From: Lysobacteraceae bacterium
Lineage (GTDB): Bacteria > Pseudomonadota > Gammaproteobacteria > Xanthomonadales > Rhodanobacteraceae
Assembly: GCA_028870665.1 (NCBI GenBank)
Contig: JAGWPB010000012.1
Coordinates: forward strand, 1-49,812
Direction of reading: 5' to 3'
DNA: 49,812 nucleotides
In this document: in pieces, positions 9,277 to 19,219 of the stretch
Layout: each line of letters opens with the position of its first letter
How positions within the stretch are numbered: the stretch's first letter is position 1
The notes under the pieces: model-generated
What the model was told of the DNA's origin: nothing
Databases searched by the model: none
Seen by the model: only the letters and a program-made list of their open reading frames with translations
Program-made: the position numbers and the translations under genes

Positions 9277-10059
9277 GTGACACCTGGACCTCATTCGCGC
9301 CGGCGCCGGCTCGGCGCGGCCATCGTCGTCTTTCTCGCATTCATCCCGATTGGCCGTGGCCATGACACGAAGCCATTTCCGGACCGGCAGCCCGCACTGA
9401 TCATTGCCTACCATACGACGACGGCAAACTGGCTCGCGTTCCGCAAGTCGCTGCGCAAGGAAACCCTGCCGCGCTTCCGCAGCATGCAGACGCAAGGCAT
9501 CCTGCGCAGCTATCGGGTTCTTTTCAATCGCGACCTGGATTCCGGCGGATGGAACGCGATGGCCATACTCGAATTCGACGGCAATGCCGGCCAGGAACGC
9601 TGGATGCAGGGTGCGCGGGAATTGCCGGCCGGACTGTCGCAGGACGAGCTGGCATTGACCTCGCGGATCGAGAGCACACCCGCCAGTCTGGTGCGCCGGG
9701 ATCATGTATCGATGTCGGCGTCTGCGCCGGTGTATCTGGTCATTCCCTACCGCTACCAGGTTTCGGACAGTGCCTATTTGAAGTATCTCGACGGGTACGC
9801 GATCCCGGAGTTCAAGGGCTGGGAGGGCGCCGGCGTGCTGGCGGGCTATAGCGTCCTGTTGGCCCGATACCCGGCCGGTCGGCCATGGTCCGCGATGCTG
9901 TTGCTGGAATATCGCAGCGACCGGGCACTGGCCGCCCGCGACAGCGTGAAGGCTGCCGTTCGCGAACGGCTTTCCCATGATCCGGCCTGGAAGGCGATCA
10001 GCGACAACAAGTTGCACGTCCGCGACGAGCTGGCACTGACGGTTGCCGACGGTGGATGA
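9277..10059 (+). CDS. Exported protein with two tandem ferredoxin-like (dimeric alpha/beta barrel-like) repeats
   Basis: A 260-residue protein that I cannot name. It starts at GTG 9277, fixed by GGAGGAG eight bases upstream, and has a basic then hydrophobic N-terminus (RRRR, AAIVVFLAFIPIG) that looks like a signal peptide or anchor. The rest divides into two halves of similar pattern: about 45-125 and about 150-230. Each has a hydrophobic strand, a helix with W or YL, then G-x-L-x-x-Y-x-V-L and WxAMxxLEF/Y. This suggests an internal duplication of a ferredoxin-like domain. No enzymatic residues are evident. Confidence 0.78.
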   Translation: MTPGPHSRRRRLGAAIVVFLAFIPIGRGHDTKPFPDRQPALIIAYHTTTANWLAFRKSLRKETLPRFRSMQTQGILRSYRVLFNRDLDSGGWNAMAILEFDGNAGQERWMQGARELPAGLSQDELALTSRIESTPASLVRRDHVSMSASAPVYLVIPYRYQVSDSAYLKYLDGYAIPEFKGWEGAGVLAGYSVLLARYPAGRPWSAMLLLEYRSDRALAARDSVKAAVRERLSHDPAWKAISDNKLHVRDELALTVADGG

Positions 10060-10313
10060 AGGCGTCGCGGCGTCGCCAGGCTTGCGACACGATCCGTGCG
10101 GCGCCGGAAGCAACGGGCAAGGCGATCGGCAACGACGACCTTCGGATCGCCGTGCCCGCCAAGCGGTGTGTCCCATGGCGAAAAGCCAGCGCCGATTTCG
10201 AGAGAGGAGGGGGCGGAACGGAGGGCAACCGGGGATGTTTCCGCGACGGCACCGGACCCTCGCCGCACACGCAGAATGAGCGGGTACCCGCGTGTCATGC
10301 GAAAAGCGCAAAT

Positions 10314-10342
10314 GAAAACGCCCAACCGGGAACCGTTGGGCG
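10314..10342 (-). terminator. Rho-independent terminator of tRNA-Phe
   Basis: On the minus strand, just after the encoded CCA of tRNA-Phe, an inverted repeat (CGCCCAAC with GTTGGGCG, extended by CGG/CCG) is followed by TTTT (complement of 10315-10318). Position and shape fit an intrinsic terminator for the tRNA. Confidence 0.8.
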
Positions 10343-10350
10343 CGGAATTT

Positions 10351-10426
10351 TGGTGGCCAGGGACGGAATCGAACCGCCGACACGGGGATTTTCAGTCCCC
10401 TGCTCTACCAACTGAGCTACCTGGCC
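10351..10426 (-). tRNA. tRNA-Phe (GAA)
   Basis: The 76-base reverse complement begins GGCCAGGTAGCTCAG and ends with an encoded CCA. The acceptor stem, D stem, anticodon stem GGGGA/TCCCC with loop CTGAAAA (anticodon GAA) and a GGTTCGATTCC T-arm are all present. It is a single gene with its own terminator at 10314-10342. Confidence 0.97.
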
Positions 10427-10726
10427 AGATTGCCGCTGCCTGCTGGGCTCACCGTTCGATGCGCGCGGGAACGGCGGGCCGGTCTCGACATCGCAGCCGG
10501 GCTTGCTGCGGACCCGTACAAGGCACGGCAGCCGCGTATTACAGCCGCGCGGCTGCGGGCCGTCAAGCCGCATGCCGTGAATGGCGCAGAAATGCGGGCG
10601 CTGACGCTGACGCCGTGTCCATGCGGTGGGGCTATGATCGTCGGCGAAGTCGCTGACCGGACCTCGCCATCGCAGGGAGCGGCCGCGGGCCCGGCGTTCC
10701 GCAGCGGCATTGTCAAGGAGCCGGTC
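10427..10726. other. Intergenic stretch between tRNA-Phe and DUF6491 gene
   Basis: Three hundred bases without a convincing gene. It must contain the tRNA-Phe promoter (leftward) and the promoter of the rightward DUF6491 gene. A TATGAT hexamer at 10633-10638 is a possible -10 element for the latter, without a clear -35. AAGGAG at 10715-10720 is the ribosome binding site, six bases before ATG 10727. Confidence 0.45.
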
Positions 10727-11188
10727 ATGCGTAGTCCCGCATTCGTCCGCACCGCGCTGGCGGTGTGCCTCGCGCTCGCCGCAACATCCGTCGCGCTGGC
10801 TGATACGGCCAGGGTGCAGGCGGAGAATCTGGCCCGTTTCGAGCGCTTTGCCGGTCAGCCGGTGGATTCGATCATGTATTTCCAGCAACAGGGCTGGCAG
10901 CCGCTGGGCGACACCCACTTCGCGCTGTGGACCGGCGTCAACAAGGTCTACCTGTTCCAGGTGGCCAAGCCCTGCATCAACCTCAGCTGGGCCAACGGCA
11001 TCGGGCTGCATGCGCACATGCATACCCTGCGCGCCCGCTTCGACTATGTGCAGGTGCAAGGTCAGCCGTGCCAGATCGAGTCGATCCGTCCGGTCGATTA
11101 TCTGGCCATGCGCAAGGCCGGGCTGGGTCCCGAGCCGTTGAAACCCGCGGCTGCTCAGCCGGCGACGCCGGCCTCGGGCGGGATGTAG
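10727..11188 (+). CDS. DUF6491-like exported protein
   Basis: A 153-residue protein with a signal peptide (cleavage near residue 25, after VALA). The mature part matches the pattern I associate with DUF6491: a helix ending in [17 protein letters not shown], then [12 protein letters not shown], a C-x-N-L segment, and a second Cys in the [12 protein letters not shown] motif. The two cysteines may form a disulfide in the periplasm. AAGGAG six bases upstream fixes the start. Its last 34 bases overlap the convergent yggX gene. Function unknown. Confidence 0.8.
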   Translation: MRSPAFVRTALAVCLALAATSVALADTARVQAENLARFERFAGQPVDSIMYFQQQGWQPLGDTHFALWTGVNKVYLFQVAKPCINLSWANGIGLHAHMHTLRARFDYVQVQGQPCQIESIRPVDYLAMRKAGLGPEPLKPAAAQPATPASGGM

Positions 11189-11439
11189 CCGGCGGGTTTG
11201 CTGGCCTCGCCGCCGAACAGGAATTTCTCCATCTCGGCGGCGAGGAATCCGCGCGTCTTCGGGTCCAGGGGACTGAGACGGTTCTCATTGATCAGCAGGG
11301 TCTGGTGCGCCAGCCATTGCTGCCACGCCTCGCGCGAGACCTGCGCGTAGATCCGCTGTCCCAGCTCGCCAGGCCAAGGCGCGTAGGCCAGGCCTTCGGC
11401 TTCCCGGCCAAGGCGGACGCAGTGCACGGTGCGGGTCAT
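11155..11439 (-). CDS. yggX: YggX-type Fe(II)-trafficking protein
   Basis: A 94-residue cytosolic protein of the YggX family, implicated in protecting iron-sulfur clusters from oxidation. The N-terminus [16 protein letters not shown] with Cys7, the [18 protein letters not shown] segment and the [18 protein letters not shown] motif are all typical. It starts 5 bases after the mutY stop, and mutY (an Fe-S enzyme) plus yggX is a known pairing in gammaproteobacteria. Its end overlaps the convergent DUF6491 gene by 34 bases. Confidence 0.95.
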   Translation of the reverse strand: MTRTVHCVRLGREAEGLAYAPWPGELGQRIYAQVSREAWQQWLAHQTLLINENRLSPLDPKTRGFLAAEMEKFLFGGEASKPAGYIPPEAGVAG

Positions 11440-11444
11440 GCGGG

Positions 11445-12488
11445 CTACTCCACGAGTTGAGTCAGCAGTCGGCGTACCGGCGTCGGCAGCCCCAGCGCGA
11501 GTGCCTCGCGCGGCAGCGTCCAGCGCAGGGATGGCGCATCGGCGACCGTGCGGTGCGGCTCGGCGCCGTCGAACAGCAGCGGCGATGCTTGCAGATGATA
11601 GTGGCTGAAGCTGTGCCGGAACGGGGCCAGCGCCTGGACGCGAGTGGCATCGATCACGGCGTGACGGGCGGCCAGCGCGCGCGCGGCGGCGGCATCGTCG
11701 GCGTGCGGCAGGCTCCACAGCCCGGACCAGACGCCGGCGCCATCGCGGCGCTCGAGCAGGATGCGGCCGCCGCGGTCGCGCAGCAGCAGCAGCACCGCCT
11801 GTCGTTGCGGCAGGACCTTCGCCGGGCGTGCTTGCGGCAGTTGCGCAATCAGGCCATCGCGTCGCGCGACGCAGGGCGCGGCCAGCGGGCAATCGTCGCA
11901 GCGCGGCGCGTGCGGCAGGCAGACGGTGGCGCCCAGATCCATGATCGCCTGCGCGTAATCGCCGGCGTGCCGGCGCGGCGTGTGCCGCTCGGCCAGCGTC
12001 CACAACTCGCGGCCGACCGCGGCATCGCCCGGCCAGCCATGCACGCCGTGCAGGCGCGTGAGCACGCGCTTGACGTTGCCGTCGAGGATCGGGAACGGCA
12101 GATCCCACGCTTGGGCGAGGATCGCGCCCGCGGTCGAACGGCCGATGCCGGGCAGCGCCATCAGCGCATCGAAATCGCGCGGCAAATCGCCCTGGTGGCG
12201 CTCGACGCAGCTTTGCGCCGTGGCGTGCAGATAGCGCGCGCGTCGGTAATAGCCCAGCCCCGACCACAGCGCGAACACCTGGTCGGAATCGGCGGCCGCC
12301 AGCGCGGGCAGATCGGGCAGGGCGGCAACGAAGCGCTGGAAGTACGGAATCACCGTCGCGACCTGGGTCTGCTGCAGCATCACCTCGCTGAGCCAGACCC
12401 GATAGGGCGTGCGCATCTGCTGCCAGGGCAGATCGTGGCGACCGTGGCGGGCGTGCCAGCGCAGCAGCGGACGAGCGATCGCGCTCAC
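11445..12488 (-). CDS. mutY: A/G-specific adenine DNA glycosylase MutY
   Basis: Removes adenine mispaired with 8-oxoguanine. The 347-residue protein has the catalytic Glu in [12 protein letters not shown], the helix-hairpin-helix [14 protein letters not shown] and the catalytic Asp in [11 protein letters not shown]. The [4Fe-4S] ligands are spaced C-x6-C-x2-C-x5-C near residues 190-206. The C-terminal third is the MutT-like 8-oxoG recognition domain ([18 protein letters not shown]). It overlaps the preceding AsmA-like gene by ATGA and leads directly into yggX. Confidence 0.97.
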   Translation of the reverse strand: MSAIARPLLRWHARHGRHDLPWQQMRTPYRVWLSEVMLQQTQVATVIPYFQRFVAALPDLPALAAADSDQVFALWSGLGYYRRARYLHATAQSCVERHQGDLPRDFDALMALPGIGRSTAGAILAQAWDLPFPILDGNVKRVLTRLHGVHGWPGDAAVGRELWTLAERHTPRRHAGDYAQAIMDLGATVCLPHAPRCDDCPLAAPCVARRDGLIAQLPQARPAKVLPQRQAVLLLLRDRGGRILLERRDGAGVWSGLWSLPHADDAAAARALAARHAVIDATRVQALAPFRHSFSHYHLQASPLLFDGAEPHRTVADAPSLRWTLPREALALGLPTPVRRLLTQLVE

Positions 12489-13529
12489 CGCGCGCGGGTG
12501 CTGGCGGTGCGCGCCGGTTGCACCGGGGCGGCGGCGGGATCACTGCTCACGCTGAGGCCCTCGATGCTGACGCCGCCGGCCTGGTAGCGCCGGATCTCGG
12601 CGGCGGCGGTGAGCGGCGGCAGCGTCAACGGCTCGTTCGCGGCGCCATCGCGCAGGGTCGTCCACCAGGCGAGCAGCGCGGAGGGCTGCAGCGAGGCCTG
12701 CACCTTTTCGCCGCTGCCGTTGATCGCGATGCGCGCCTGCATCGGTGCCACGCCATCATCGCCGAGCTGCAGGTCCAGGGTGCGCGGGGTCGCGCCGGCA
12801 TCGGTGAAACGGCCCGCGAGATGCAGGCTGAAACGGCTGCCGCCACGCCAGCCGGCGCTGCCGTCGAGAGCGAACTGCACCGGCGTGTGACCGCTGCCGC
12901 GCAGCGTGAGCGGCTGCAGGCTGACCAGGGCCGGGCTGCTGTGGGGGAGTGCGTCCAGCGTCAGGGCGAGGGCCGCGCCATGACTGTCGCGGGCCGCGAA
13001 GCGCAGGATGAAGGGCCGCCCGGGGGCGAGTGGGCCGGTATCGAGGCTGACCGCGGTCAGCAGCATCTGGCCCTTGCTGATCACGCTGCCGTCGCGCAGG
13101 CTGATGCCGGCGCCGATGCGCGGCAGGAACGGCGCGCGCCCGGTCGGCAGCGTGGCGACGTAGCGGCCGAGTTCGCCGAGATCCAGACGCGGCGCATCCA
13201 GCTCGAGGCGGGTGATGGTCGGCGTGCCGCCGAGCATGGCCCGCCACGGTACGCGCAACCGGCCGCGCGCCGCACTCAGCAGGGGCGTGCCGTGGCCGTT
13301 CACGCTGAGGCTGAAACCGGCCAGTGCCAGTGCCGGTCGCGGGAACAGTTCGAATGAGGCCGGTTGCTGCAGGCGCAGGGTCAGCCCGGCGCTGCTCGCG
13401 GCCGATTCCAGCAGAGCGGTGAACCGGGCCGGCTTGAGCAGGATGTGCACCGCGATCAACACGCCGGCGATCAGCGCCAGCGCCAGCAGGCCGGCGGCGA
13501 TCAGCAGGGTGCGCGGGCGCGGGCGCATG
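12485..13529 (-). CDS. AsmA-like membrane-anchored protein
   Basis: A protein of about 347 residues with one N-terminal membrane anchor ([20 protein letters not shown]). A long beta-rich periplasmic portion follows, with AsmA-like features ([34 protein letters not shown]). Its C-terminus is low-complexity. The start is uncertain: ATG at 13529 lies 4 bases after the ftsY stop, while ATG at 13552 would overlap ftsY by 19 bases. It overlaps mutY by 4 bases. AsmA relatives act in outer membrane lipid homeostasis, but this one is shorter than E. coli AsmA and its role is not shown by sequence. Confidence 0.75.
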
Positions 13530-13533
13530 CGCT

Positions 13534-14556
13534 TCAGCCTGCTCGCAGGCATGTGGGCAGCAGTCCGTCGACGAAGGCCTGCGGATCGAACTCGCGCAGG
13601 TCGGCGGCGCTCTCGCCGAGGCCGACGTAGCGGATCGGCAGGCCGAACTCGCGCGCCAGCGCGAACACCACGCCGCCCTTGGCGCTGCCGTCGAGCTTGG
13701 TGACGACGAGTCCGCTGACGCCCGCCGCCTCGCGGAACAGGCGCACCTGGCTGATGGCGTTCTGGCCGGTGGTGCCATCGATCACCAGCAGCACCTCGTG
13801 CGGCGTCGCAGGATCGAGCTTGCCGAGCACGCGGCGGATCTTGCTCAGCTCGTCCATCAGACCACCCTGTGTGTGCAGCCGTCCCGCGGTATCGGCGATC
13901 AGCACGTCGGCGCCGCGCGCGCGCGCGGCCTGCAGGGCGTCGTAGATCACGCTGGCCGCGTCGGCACCCTGACCCTGGCTGATCACCGCGACCCGGTTGC
14001 GCGCACCCCAGGCCTGCAGCTGCGCGACCGCGGCGGCGCGGAAGGTGTCGCCGGCGGCCAGCAGCACCTCGCGGCCTTCGTTGCTCCAGCGGCGCGCCAG
14101 CTTGCCGATGGTGGTGGTCTTGCCGACGCCGTTGACCCCGACCACCAGCACCACGAAGGGCCTGGCGCCGGCCGGCTGCAGCGGCCGCGCCACCGGCTCG
14201 AGCAACGCCAGCAGGGCGGCACGCAGCGCATCCAGCAGCGCGTCAGCGTCGGCGAATTCGCGCCGGTGCATGCGCTGGCGCAGATCCTCGACCAGCGCGG
14301 TGGCGGTGGTGATGCCGACGTCAGCGCCGATCAGGGTCGTTTCCAGCTCGTCGAGCAGAGCGTCATCGAGGCGCGCATTGCGGTTGAACAGTCCGGCCAG
14401 ACCGCGCGCGAAGCCGCTGCCTGCCAGGCGCTCGCGCCAGCCGCGCGCGGCGGCGGGCGGCGCGGACGCCTCCACCTCCACCATCCCCACTTCCGCCGCC
14501 GGAGCCGCCGCTCGAGCAGCGTCTTCCTGCGGCTTTTTCTTCCAGAGATTGAACAT
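13534..14556 (-). CDS. ftsY: Signal recognition particle receptor FtsY
   Basis: SRP-receptor GTPase that delivers ribosome-nascent chain complexes to the Sec translocon at the inner membrane. The 340-residue protein has a short acidic/alanine-rich A domain, the N domain four-helix bundle from about 50 and the G1 loop GVNGVGKTT at 140-148. The G domain continues with DTAGRLHTQGG, VIDGTTGQNA and TKLDGSAKGG. The start at 14556 (MFNLWKKK) is typical. The A domain is much shorter than in E. coli. It faces away from rsmD with a 76-base shared promoter region, the usual gammaproteobacterial arrangement. Confidence 0.96.
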   Translation of the reverse strand: MFNLWKKKPQEDAARAAAPAAEVGMVEVEASAPPAAARGWRERLAGSGFARGLAGLFNRNARLDDALLDELETTLIGADVGITTATALVEDLRQRMHRREFADADALLDALRAALLALLEPVARPLQPAGARPFVVLVVGVNGVGKTTTIGKLARRWSNEGREVLLAAGDTFRAAAVAQLQAWGARNRVAVISQGQGADAASVIYDALQAARARGADVLIADTAGRLHTQGGLMDELSKIRRVLGKLDPATPHEVLLVIDGTTGQNAISQVRLFREAAGVSGLVVTKLDGSAKGGVVFALAREFGLPIRYVGLGESAADLREFDPQAFVDGLLPTCLRAG

Positions 14557-14632
14557 CGGGGTCGCGATTGTCGGAGAATCGGAAAGTGATGCTAACAAAC
14601 GCCAACTGTACGCCTGCTGCAGCGGGTCGCGA

Positions 14633-15205
14633 GTGAGTCCGCGCGCCGCAGCGGGTGCCATCCGGGTGATCGCGGGCCATCTGCGAGGCTCGCGCCTGAC
14701 GGTGCCGGACCGTCCCGGCCTGCGACCGACGCCCAACCGGGTGCGCGAGACGCTGTTCAACTGGCTGGCGCCAGTGATCGGGGGCGCACGCGTGCTCGAT
14801 CTGTTTGCCGGTACCGGTGCGCTCGCCATCGAGGCGCTGTCGCGCGGCGCGGCGGCGGCGACCCTGGTCGAGCGTGATCCCGGTCTGGCGGCGGCGCTGG
14901 TCGCCAATCTGGAGCGCCTCAAGGCCAGCGGCGGCGTGGTGCAGTCCGCGGACGCGATGGTCTGGCTGGCCGGTGCGCCGCGGCCGCACGACATCGTCTT
15001 CGTCGATCCGCCGTTCGCCAGCGGATTGTGGACGCCCGCCGCGCAGGCGCTCGATCGCGGCTGGCTGGCGCCGTCGGCATGGGTTTACCTGGAGGCACCG
15101 GCCGCCGCGGTGCCGGAACTGCCGTCGCACTGGCGCATGCATCGGCAGGGCCGTGCCGGCGCGTTGCAGTTCGCGCTCTATCGCGTGGCTGCGGGCATCC
15201 GTTAA
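14633..15205 (+). CDS. rsmD: 16S rRNA (guanine-966-N2)-methyltransferase RsmD
   Basis: SAM-dependent methyltransferase that modifies G966 of 16S rRNA. The 190-residue protein has the N-terminal IRVIAGHLRGSRL and RPTPNRVRETLFNWL motifs, the SAM loop LDLFAGTGALAIEAL and the catalytic DPPF. No good ATG exists; GTG at 14633 is the best start and leaves about 10 residues before IRVIAG. Divergent from ftsY and 30 bases before coaD. Confidence 0.93.
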   Translation: MSPRAAAGAIRVIAGHLRGSRLTVPDRPGLRPTPNRVRETLFNWLAPVIGGARVLDLFAGTGALAIEALSRGAAAATLVERDPGLAAALVANLERLKASGGVVQSADAMVWLAGAPRPHDIVFVDPPFASGLWTPAAQALDRGWLAPSAWVYLEAPAAAVPELPSHWRMHRQGRAGALQFALYRVAAGIR

Positions 15206-15772
<567 letters not shown>

Positions 15773-15784
15773 GAGGTATTCGTC

Positions 15785-16279
15785 ATGCGCAAGATCGTCC
15801 TGTACGCCGCCGTTGCCCTGATCGGCGCACTCTCGTTGAGCGCCTGCCAGAAACAGTCCGATCAGACCGCGCCCCAGGCCCAGCAGGTCGCCCGGCCGAC
15901 CAGCCCGACCGACGCCGCGGGCTGGAAGAACTATCTCGTGCAGGTGGTGACCAAGAACATGCAGGGCATGACCGCCAACCAGCCCTACATGTACTACGTG
16001 CCGGCCGGTGCCGACGATGCCAGCGTGCAGGCGCGCCAGCGCCAGCTCGAGAATGTCAGCGGCACCGTTGCCCGCGGCGTGCTGCCGGGTAATCTGATGG
16101 CCTTTGGCGGCCCGGATTCCAGCCAGACCGCGCAGATGATCATCACCGCGTTCAAGGACGCGTCGCCGGGATCGTTCAAGGGCGTGATCGTGCTGTTCGT
16201 GGGCGACCAGGCCGACGAACAGGGCGTGGCCCAGGCCCTGCAGGGCAGCGCCGCGACCTTCCGCTTCGTGCAGATGTGA
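15785..16279 (+). CDS. Putative lipoprotein of unknown function
   Basis: A 164-residue protein with a lipoprotein signal: MRKIVLYAAVALIGA then LSLSAC, giving a lipidated Cys21. The mature part is helical and polar (YLVQVVTKNMQGM, then a GGPDSSQTAQMIITAFKDA stretch resembling a Rossmann-like or thioredoxin-like segment). It starts 12 bases after coaD with AGAGG upstream and is probably in the same operon. No known family is recognised. Confidence 0.82.
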   Translation: MRKIVLYAAVALIGALSLSACQKQSDQTAPQAQQVARPTSPTDAAGWKNYLVQVVTKNMQGMTANQPYMYYVPAGADDASVQARQRQLENVSGTVARGVLPGNLMAFGGPDSSQTAQMIITAFKDASPGSFKGVIVLFVGDQADEQGVAQALQGSAATFRFVQM

Positions 16280-16414
16280 CAACCGGGTGCGTGACGATCC
16301 GCACGGCTGCGGCGCCCGTCCGCTGATGGCGCGGCAAATCGATCCTGCCGACGTCACGCCGCGGCGGATCGCCGGCTCCGGGTCTGCGCCCGCAGGTAGT
16401 GCCGGAGCGGGCGC

Positions 16415-16678
16415 ATGGCGCTGAAGATCACCGCGGCCTGCGTCAACTGCGACGTCTGCGAGCCCGTCTGCCCCAACCAGGCGATCGCGCCCGGCCCCGA
16501 CTACTACGAAATCGACCCTGCACTGTGCACCGAGTGCGTCGGTCATCACGACCTGCCACAGTGCGTCGAGGTCTGTCCGGTTGAATGCATCTTCGTCGAT
16601 GACGCCCATGCCGAGTCGCATGAGCAGCTGGAACTCAAGTACCGCGATCTGATGCAGGCCAGGGAGAGCGCGGCATGA
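16415..16678 (+). CDS. YfhL-type 2[4Fe-4S] ferredoxin
   Basis: An 87-residue ferredoxin of the YfhL/Alvin type. The first cluster motif is CVNCDVCEPVCP. The second is CTECVGHHDLPQCVEVCP, with the characteristic insertion between the second and third cysteines, and a C-terminal helix extension follows (HEQLELKYRDLMQ). It is cytosolic and carries single electrons at low potential. The rsmD-coaD-yfhL neighbourhood is common in gammaproteobacteria. A 135-base gap separates it from the lipoprotein gene. Confidence 0.95.
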   Translation: MALKITAACVNCDVCEPVCPNQAIAPGPDYYEIDPALCTECVGHHDLPQCVEVCPVECIFVDDAHAESHEQLELKYRDLMQARESAA

Positions 16679-16827
16679 CCTTGCACCGGTTTTCGCGCTG
16701 GACGGATGCCCGATCGAGCCGCAATGCCGGCGCATGCCGGAGGCAGGAGCCGCAGGCGCGCTGACCTGGCGAGGCAGGAGGTCGAGCGACGTGCCGGCGC
16801 CGCCATGATCGGACGAAGAGGCAGACG

Positions 16828-17700
16828 ATGAGACTGTGGTCGATCCTGGGCAACTCGCAGAAGCTCGATGGCGGTGCCATGTTCGGCAACGCGCCCAGGG
16901 CGCTGTGGTCGCAGTGGATCGAGCCGGATGCCGGGAACCGGATCCCGCTCGCCTGTCGTTGCCTGCTGGTGGACGATCTCGACGGCAGGACCGTGCTGTT
17001 CGAGACCGGCATCGGCGCGTTCTTCGAGCCGAAGCTGCGTGAACGCTACGGGGTGGTCGAGGACCGCCATGTCCTGCTGGACAGTCTTGCGCTGGCCGGC
17101 TTCACGCACGAGGACATCGACGCGGTGGTGCTCTCGCACCTGCACTTCGATCACGCCGGCGGCCTGCTGGCGGCGTGGCGCGAAGACCGGCCGGCGCAAC
17201 TGCTGTTTCCCAACGCGACCTACGTCGTCGGCCGTGACCATTGGCAGCGCGCGCAGTCGCCGCATCCACGCGATCGCGCCTCGTTCATTCCCGAACTGTT
17301 GCCGCTGCTCGAGTCCAGCGGGCGTCTGCAGCTGGTGGATGGCGGGCAGGCGCCCGCACTCGGCCCGCGGGTGCGCTTTCACTACTCCGACGGACACACG
17401 CCGGGGCTGATGCTGGCCGAGATCCAGCCTGCGCCCGGTGCCGGCGGCGGCGTGCTGTTCTGCGCCGACCTGATCCCAGGCCGCGCCTGGGTGCACCTGC
17501 CGATCACGATGGGCTATGACCGCTATCCGGAGCGCCTGATCGACGAGAAGCGCGAATTGCTCGAAGCGGTGCGCCAGCGCGGCGTGCGCCTGTTCTTCAC
17601 CCATGATCACGCGATCGCGCTGGCCGACGTCGAGGTTGACGCGCGCGGGCGCTACCACGCGGCGCGGGTTCAGCCGCGACTGGAAGCACTGCCGCTATGA
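16828..17700 (+). CDS. Metallo-beta-lactamase-fold hydrolase
   Basis: A 290-residue MBL-fold protein. The zinc motif HLHFDHAGG is near residue 100, a downstream metal histidine lies in YSDGHTPGL, the bridging Asp in FCADLIPG, and a final His in FTHDHAIAL. No signal peptide is present, so it should be cytosolic. Its substrate is unknown; the family includes lactonases, thioesterases and glyoxalase-like enzymes. It overlaps the TMEM43-like gene by ATGA, so the two are translationally coupled. Confidence 0.9.
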   Translation: MRLWSILGNSQKLDGGAMFGNAPRALWSQWIEPDAGNRIPLACRCLLVDDLDGRTVLFETGIGAFFEPKLRERYGVVEDRHVLLDSLALAGFTHEDIDAVVLSHLHFDHAGGLLAAWREDRPAQLLFPNATYVVGRDHWQRAQSPHPRDRASFIPELLPLLESSGRLQLVDGGQAPALGPRVRFHYSDGHTPGLMLAEIQPAPGAGGGVLFCADLIPGRAWVHLPITMGYDRYPERLIDEKRELLEAVRQRGVRLFFTHDHAIALADVEVDARGRYHAARVQPRLEALPL

Positions 17701-18782
17701 AGCGCCGCCGCCGCGATCCGCGCATCAGCCTGCAGGCGTTCCTGCGCGGCGCCGGGCCGCCGCGCCTGGCTGCGCTGCTGCTGGTGCTGGCCGCACTGAT
17801 CCTGCTCGCCGCCACCGAGCGCGGCGTGGGTGCGCACGTGGCCGCACTCGATCGCCATGGCGGCGCGGTCCGCGACCTGGGCGATGCCGCCGCGCCGTCC
17901 TCGCGTCTTTACGGCTACATGGTGCGGGTCACCGGCACGCCGGAGGTGGTGGAGCTGCCGCTCGACGCCGATTTCGGCGTGCAGGCCGACACGCCGGTGC
18001 TGATCCGCCACGTGGCGATGTTCCAGTGGCACGAGGTCAATGTCGGTTATCCGCTGTACGAGCAGGACTGGATCAATCACGCCGTGGACAGCGCCACCTT
18101 CGCCGATCCGCGCGGCCATGCCAATCCCGGTCCGCTGCCGATTCCGCCGCATCGCTTCATCGCGCCGCGGGTGCGCCTGGACGGGTTTGTGCTGGATCCG
18201 GTGATCGTCGATGCGATCCCGGGCAGTGTGCCGCTGACGCCCGATTTCGGTCGATTGCCGCCGAATCTCGCCGCCAGCTTCCACATCGTCGGTGACGCGC
18301 TGGTCAGCAGCGACGATCCGCGGGCGCCGCACCTGGGCGATCTGCGCATTCGCTGGCGCGCGGTGCCGCTGCAGCCGATCAGCGTGTTCGCGCGCGCCGA
18401 AGGCGATCGCCTGCTGCCGGCGCGGTCCGTCGCGGCCGGCGGTTTTGTGGTGCAGCTGGGCGATCGCAGTCTCGCCGATCTGCTGCCGGACGTGCCCGAT
18501 GCTCCGGCATGGCCGTGGGCGCGGCGTCTGCTGGCGCTGCTGCTGACGGCCGCGGCGGTGCTGCTGGTGGCCGCGCCCTGGCCGCGCCTGCGCCGCGATC
18601 CGCTGTTCGTGATTCCCGCCGCACTGGTTCCGCTGGCGGCGCTGGCCGGCATCGAGTGGCTGCGGTTGCGCCCCGGGCTCGCTGCCGGCCTGCTGTTGCT
18701 GGCGGTGGCGGCGGCCCTCCTCGCCGGATGGCGCGTGCGTCATCCGGCGGCCCGGGCTGATATCCACGAAGCCGGAGACTGA
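17697..18782 (+). CDS. TMEM43-family membrane protein
   Basis: A 361-residue membrane protein resembling the bacterial branch of the TMEM43 (DUF1625) family. It has one N-terminal membrane helix (about 23-42) and a periplasmic domain containing the diagnostic MFQWHEVN and then [17 protein letters not shown]-terminal block of three or four membrane helices (from about 275) follows. Eukaryotic TMEM43 sits in the nuclear envelope; the bacterial function is not established. It is translationally coupled to the MBL hydrolase and separated by one base from the MAPEG gene. Confidence 0.85.
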   Translation: MKRRRRDPRISLQAFLRGAGPPRLAALLLVLAALILLAATERGVGAHVAALDRHGGAVRDLGDAAAPSSRLYGYMVRVTGTPEVVELPLDADFGVQADTPVLIRHVAMFQWHEVNVGYPLYEQDWINHAVDSATFADPRGHANPGPLPIPPHRFIAPRVRLDGFVLDPVIVDAIPGSVPLTPDFGRLPPNLAASFHIVGDALVSSDDPRAPHLGDLRIRWRAVPLQPISVFARAEGDRLLPARSVAAGGFVVQLGDRSLADLLPDVPDAPAWPWARRLLALLLTAAAVLLVAAPWPRLRRDPLFVIPAALVPLAALAGIEWLRLRPGLAAGLLLLAVAAALLAGWRVRHPAARADIHEAGD

Positions 18783-18783
18783 C

Positions 18784-19170
18784 ATGCCGATCACATCCCT
18801 GTTCGTCGCGCTGGCCGTGCTGCTGGTCCTGGTGCTGGCGATCCGCGTGGCGGCACGGCGCAATGCCGCGGCGATCGGTCTCGGGGATGGCGGTGACGCC
18901 GAACTGGAACGCCGCATCCGGGTGCACGGCAACGCCGTCGAATATCTGCCGCTGGCGCTGCTCGAGTTGGCCCTGCTCGAGCGCGCCGGCGTGTCGGCGC
19001 CGCTGTTGTATGCGCTGGGCGGCAGCCTGATGCTCGCGCGCGTGCTGCACGTGATCGGGTTGAGCCGCAGCCGCGGGCGTTCCGCCGGACGCGTGCTGGG
19101 CATGCTCGGCACCTGGCTGGTGATGCTGGCGATGGCCCTGCTGCTGCTCTGGCAGGTGATCCGCTCCTGA
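18784..19170 (+). CDS. MAPEG-family membrane protein
   Basis: A 128-residue four-helix membrane protein of the MAPEG superfamily. It has RIRVHGNAVEYLPLALLELALLE, the conserved helix with the N-x-x-E signature, and ARVLHVIGLSRSRG before the third helix. Eukaryotic relatives use glutathione; bacterial members are mostly uncharacterised. It starts one base after the TMEM43-like stop and ends the MBL/TMEM43/MAPEG operon. Confidence 0.9.
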   Translation: MPITSLFVALAVLLVLVLAIRVAARRNAAAIGLGDGGDAELERRIRVHGNAVEYLPLALLELALLERAGVSAPLLYALGGSLMLARVLHVIGLSRSRGRSAGRVLGMLGTWLVMLAMALLLLWQVIRS

Positions 19171-19219
19171 CCTGTCCGCGATGCGGGCGGGCGATCCTGC
19201 GGCCCGTGTGCAGCCGGTT

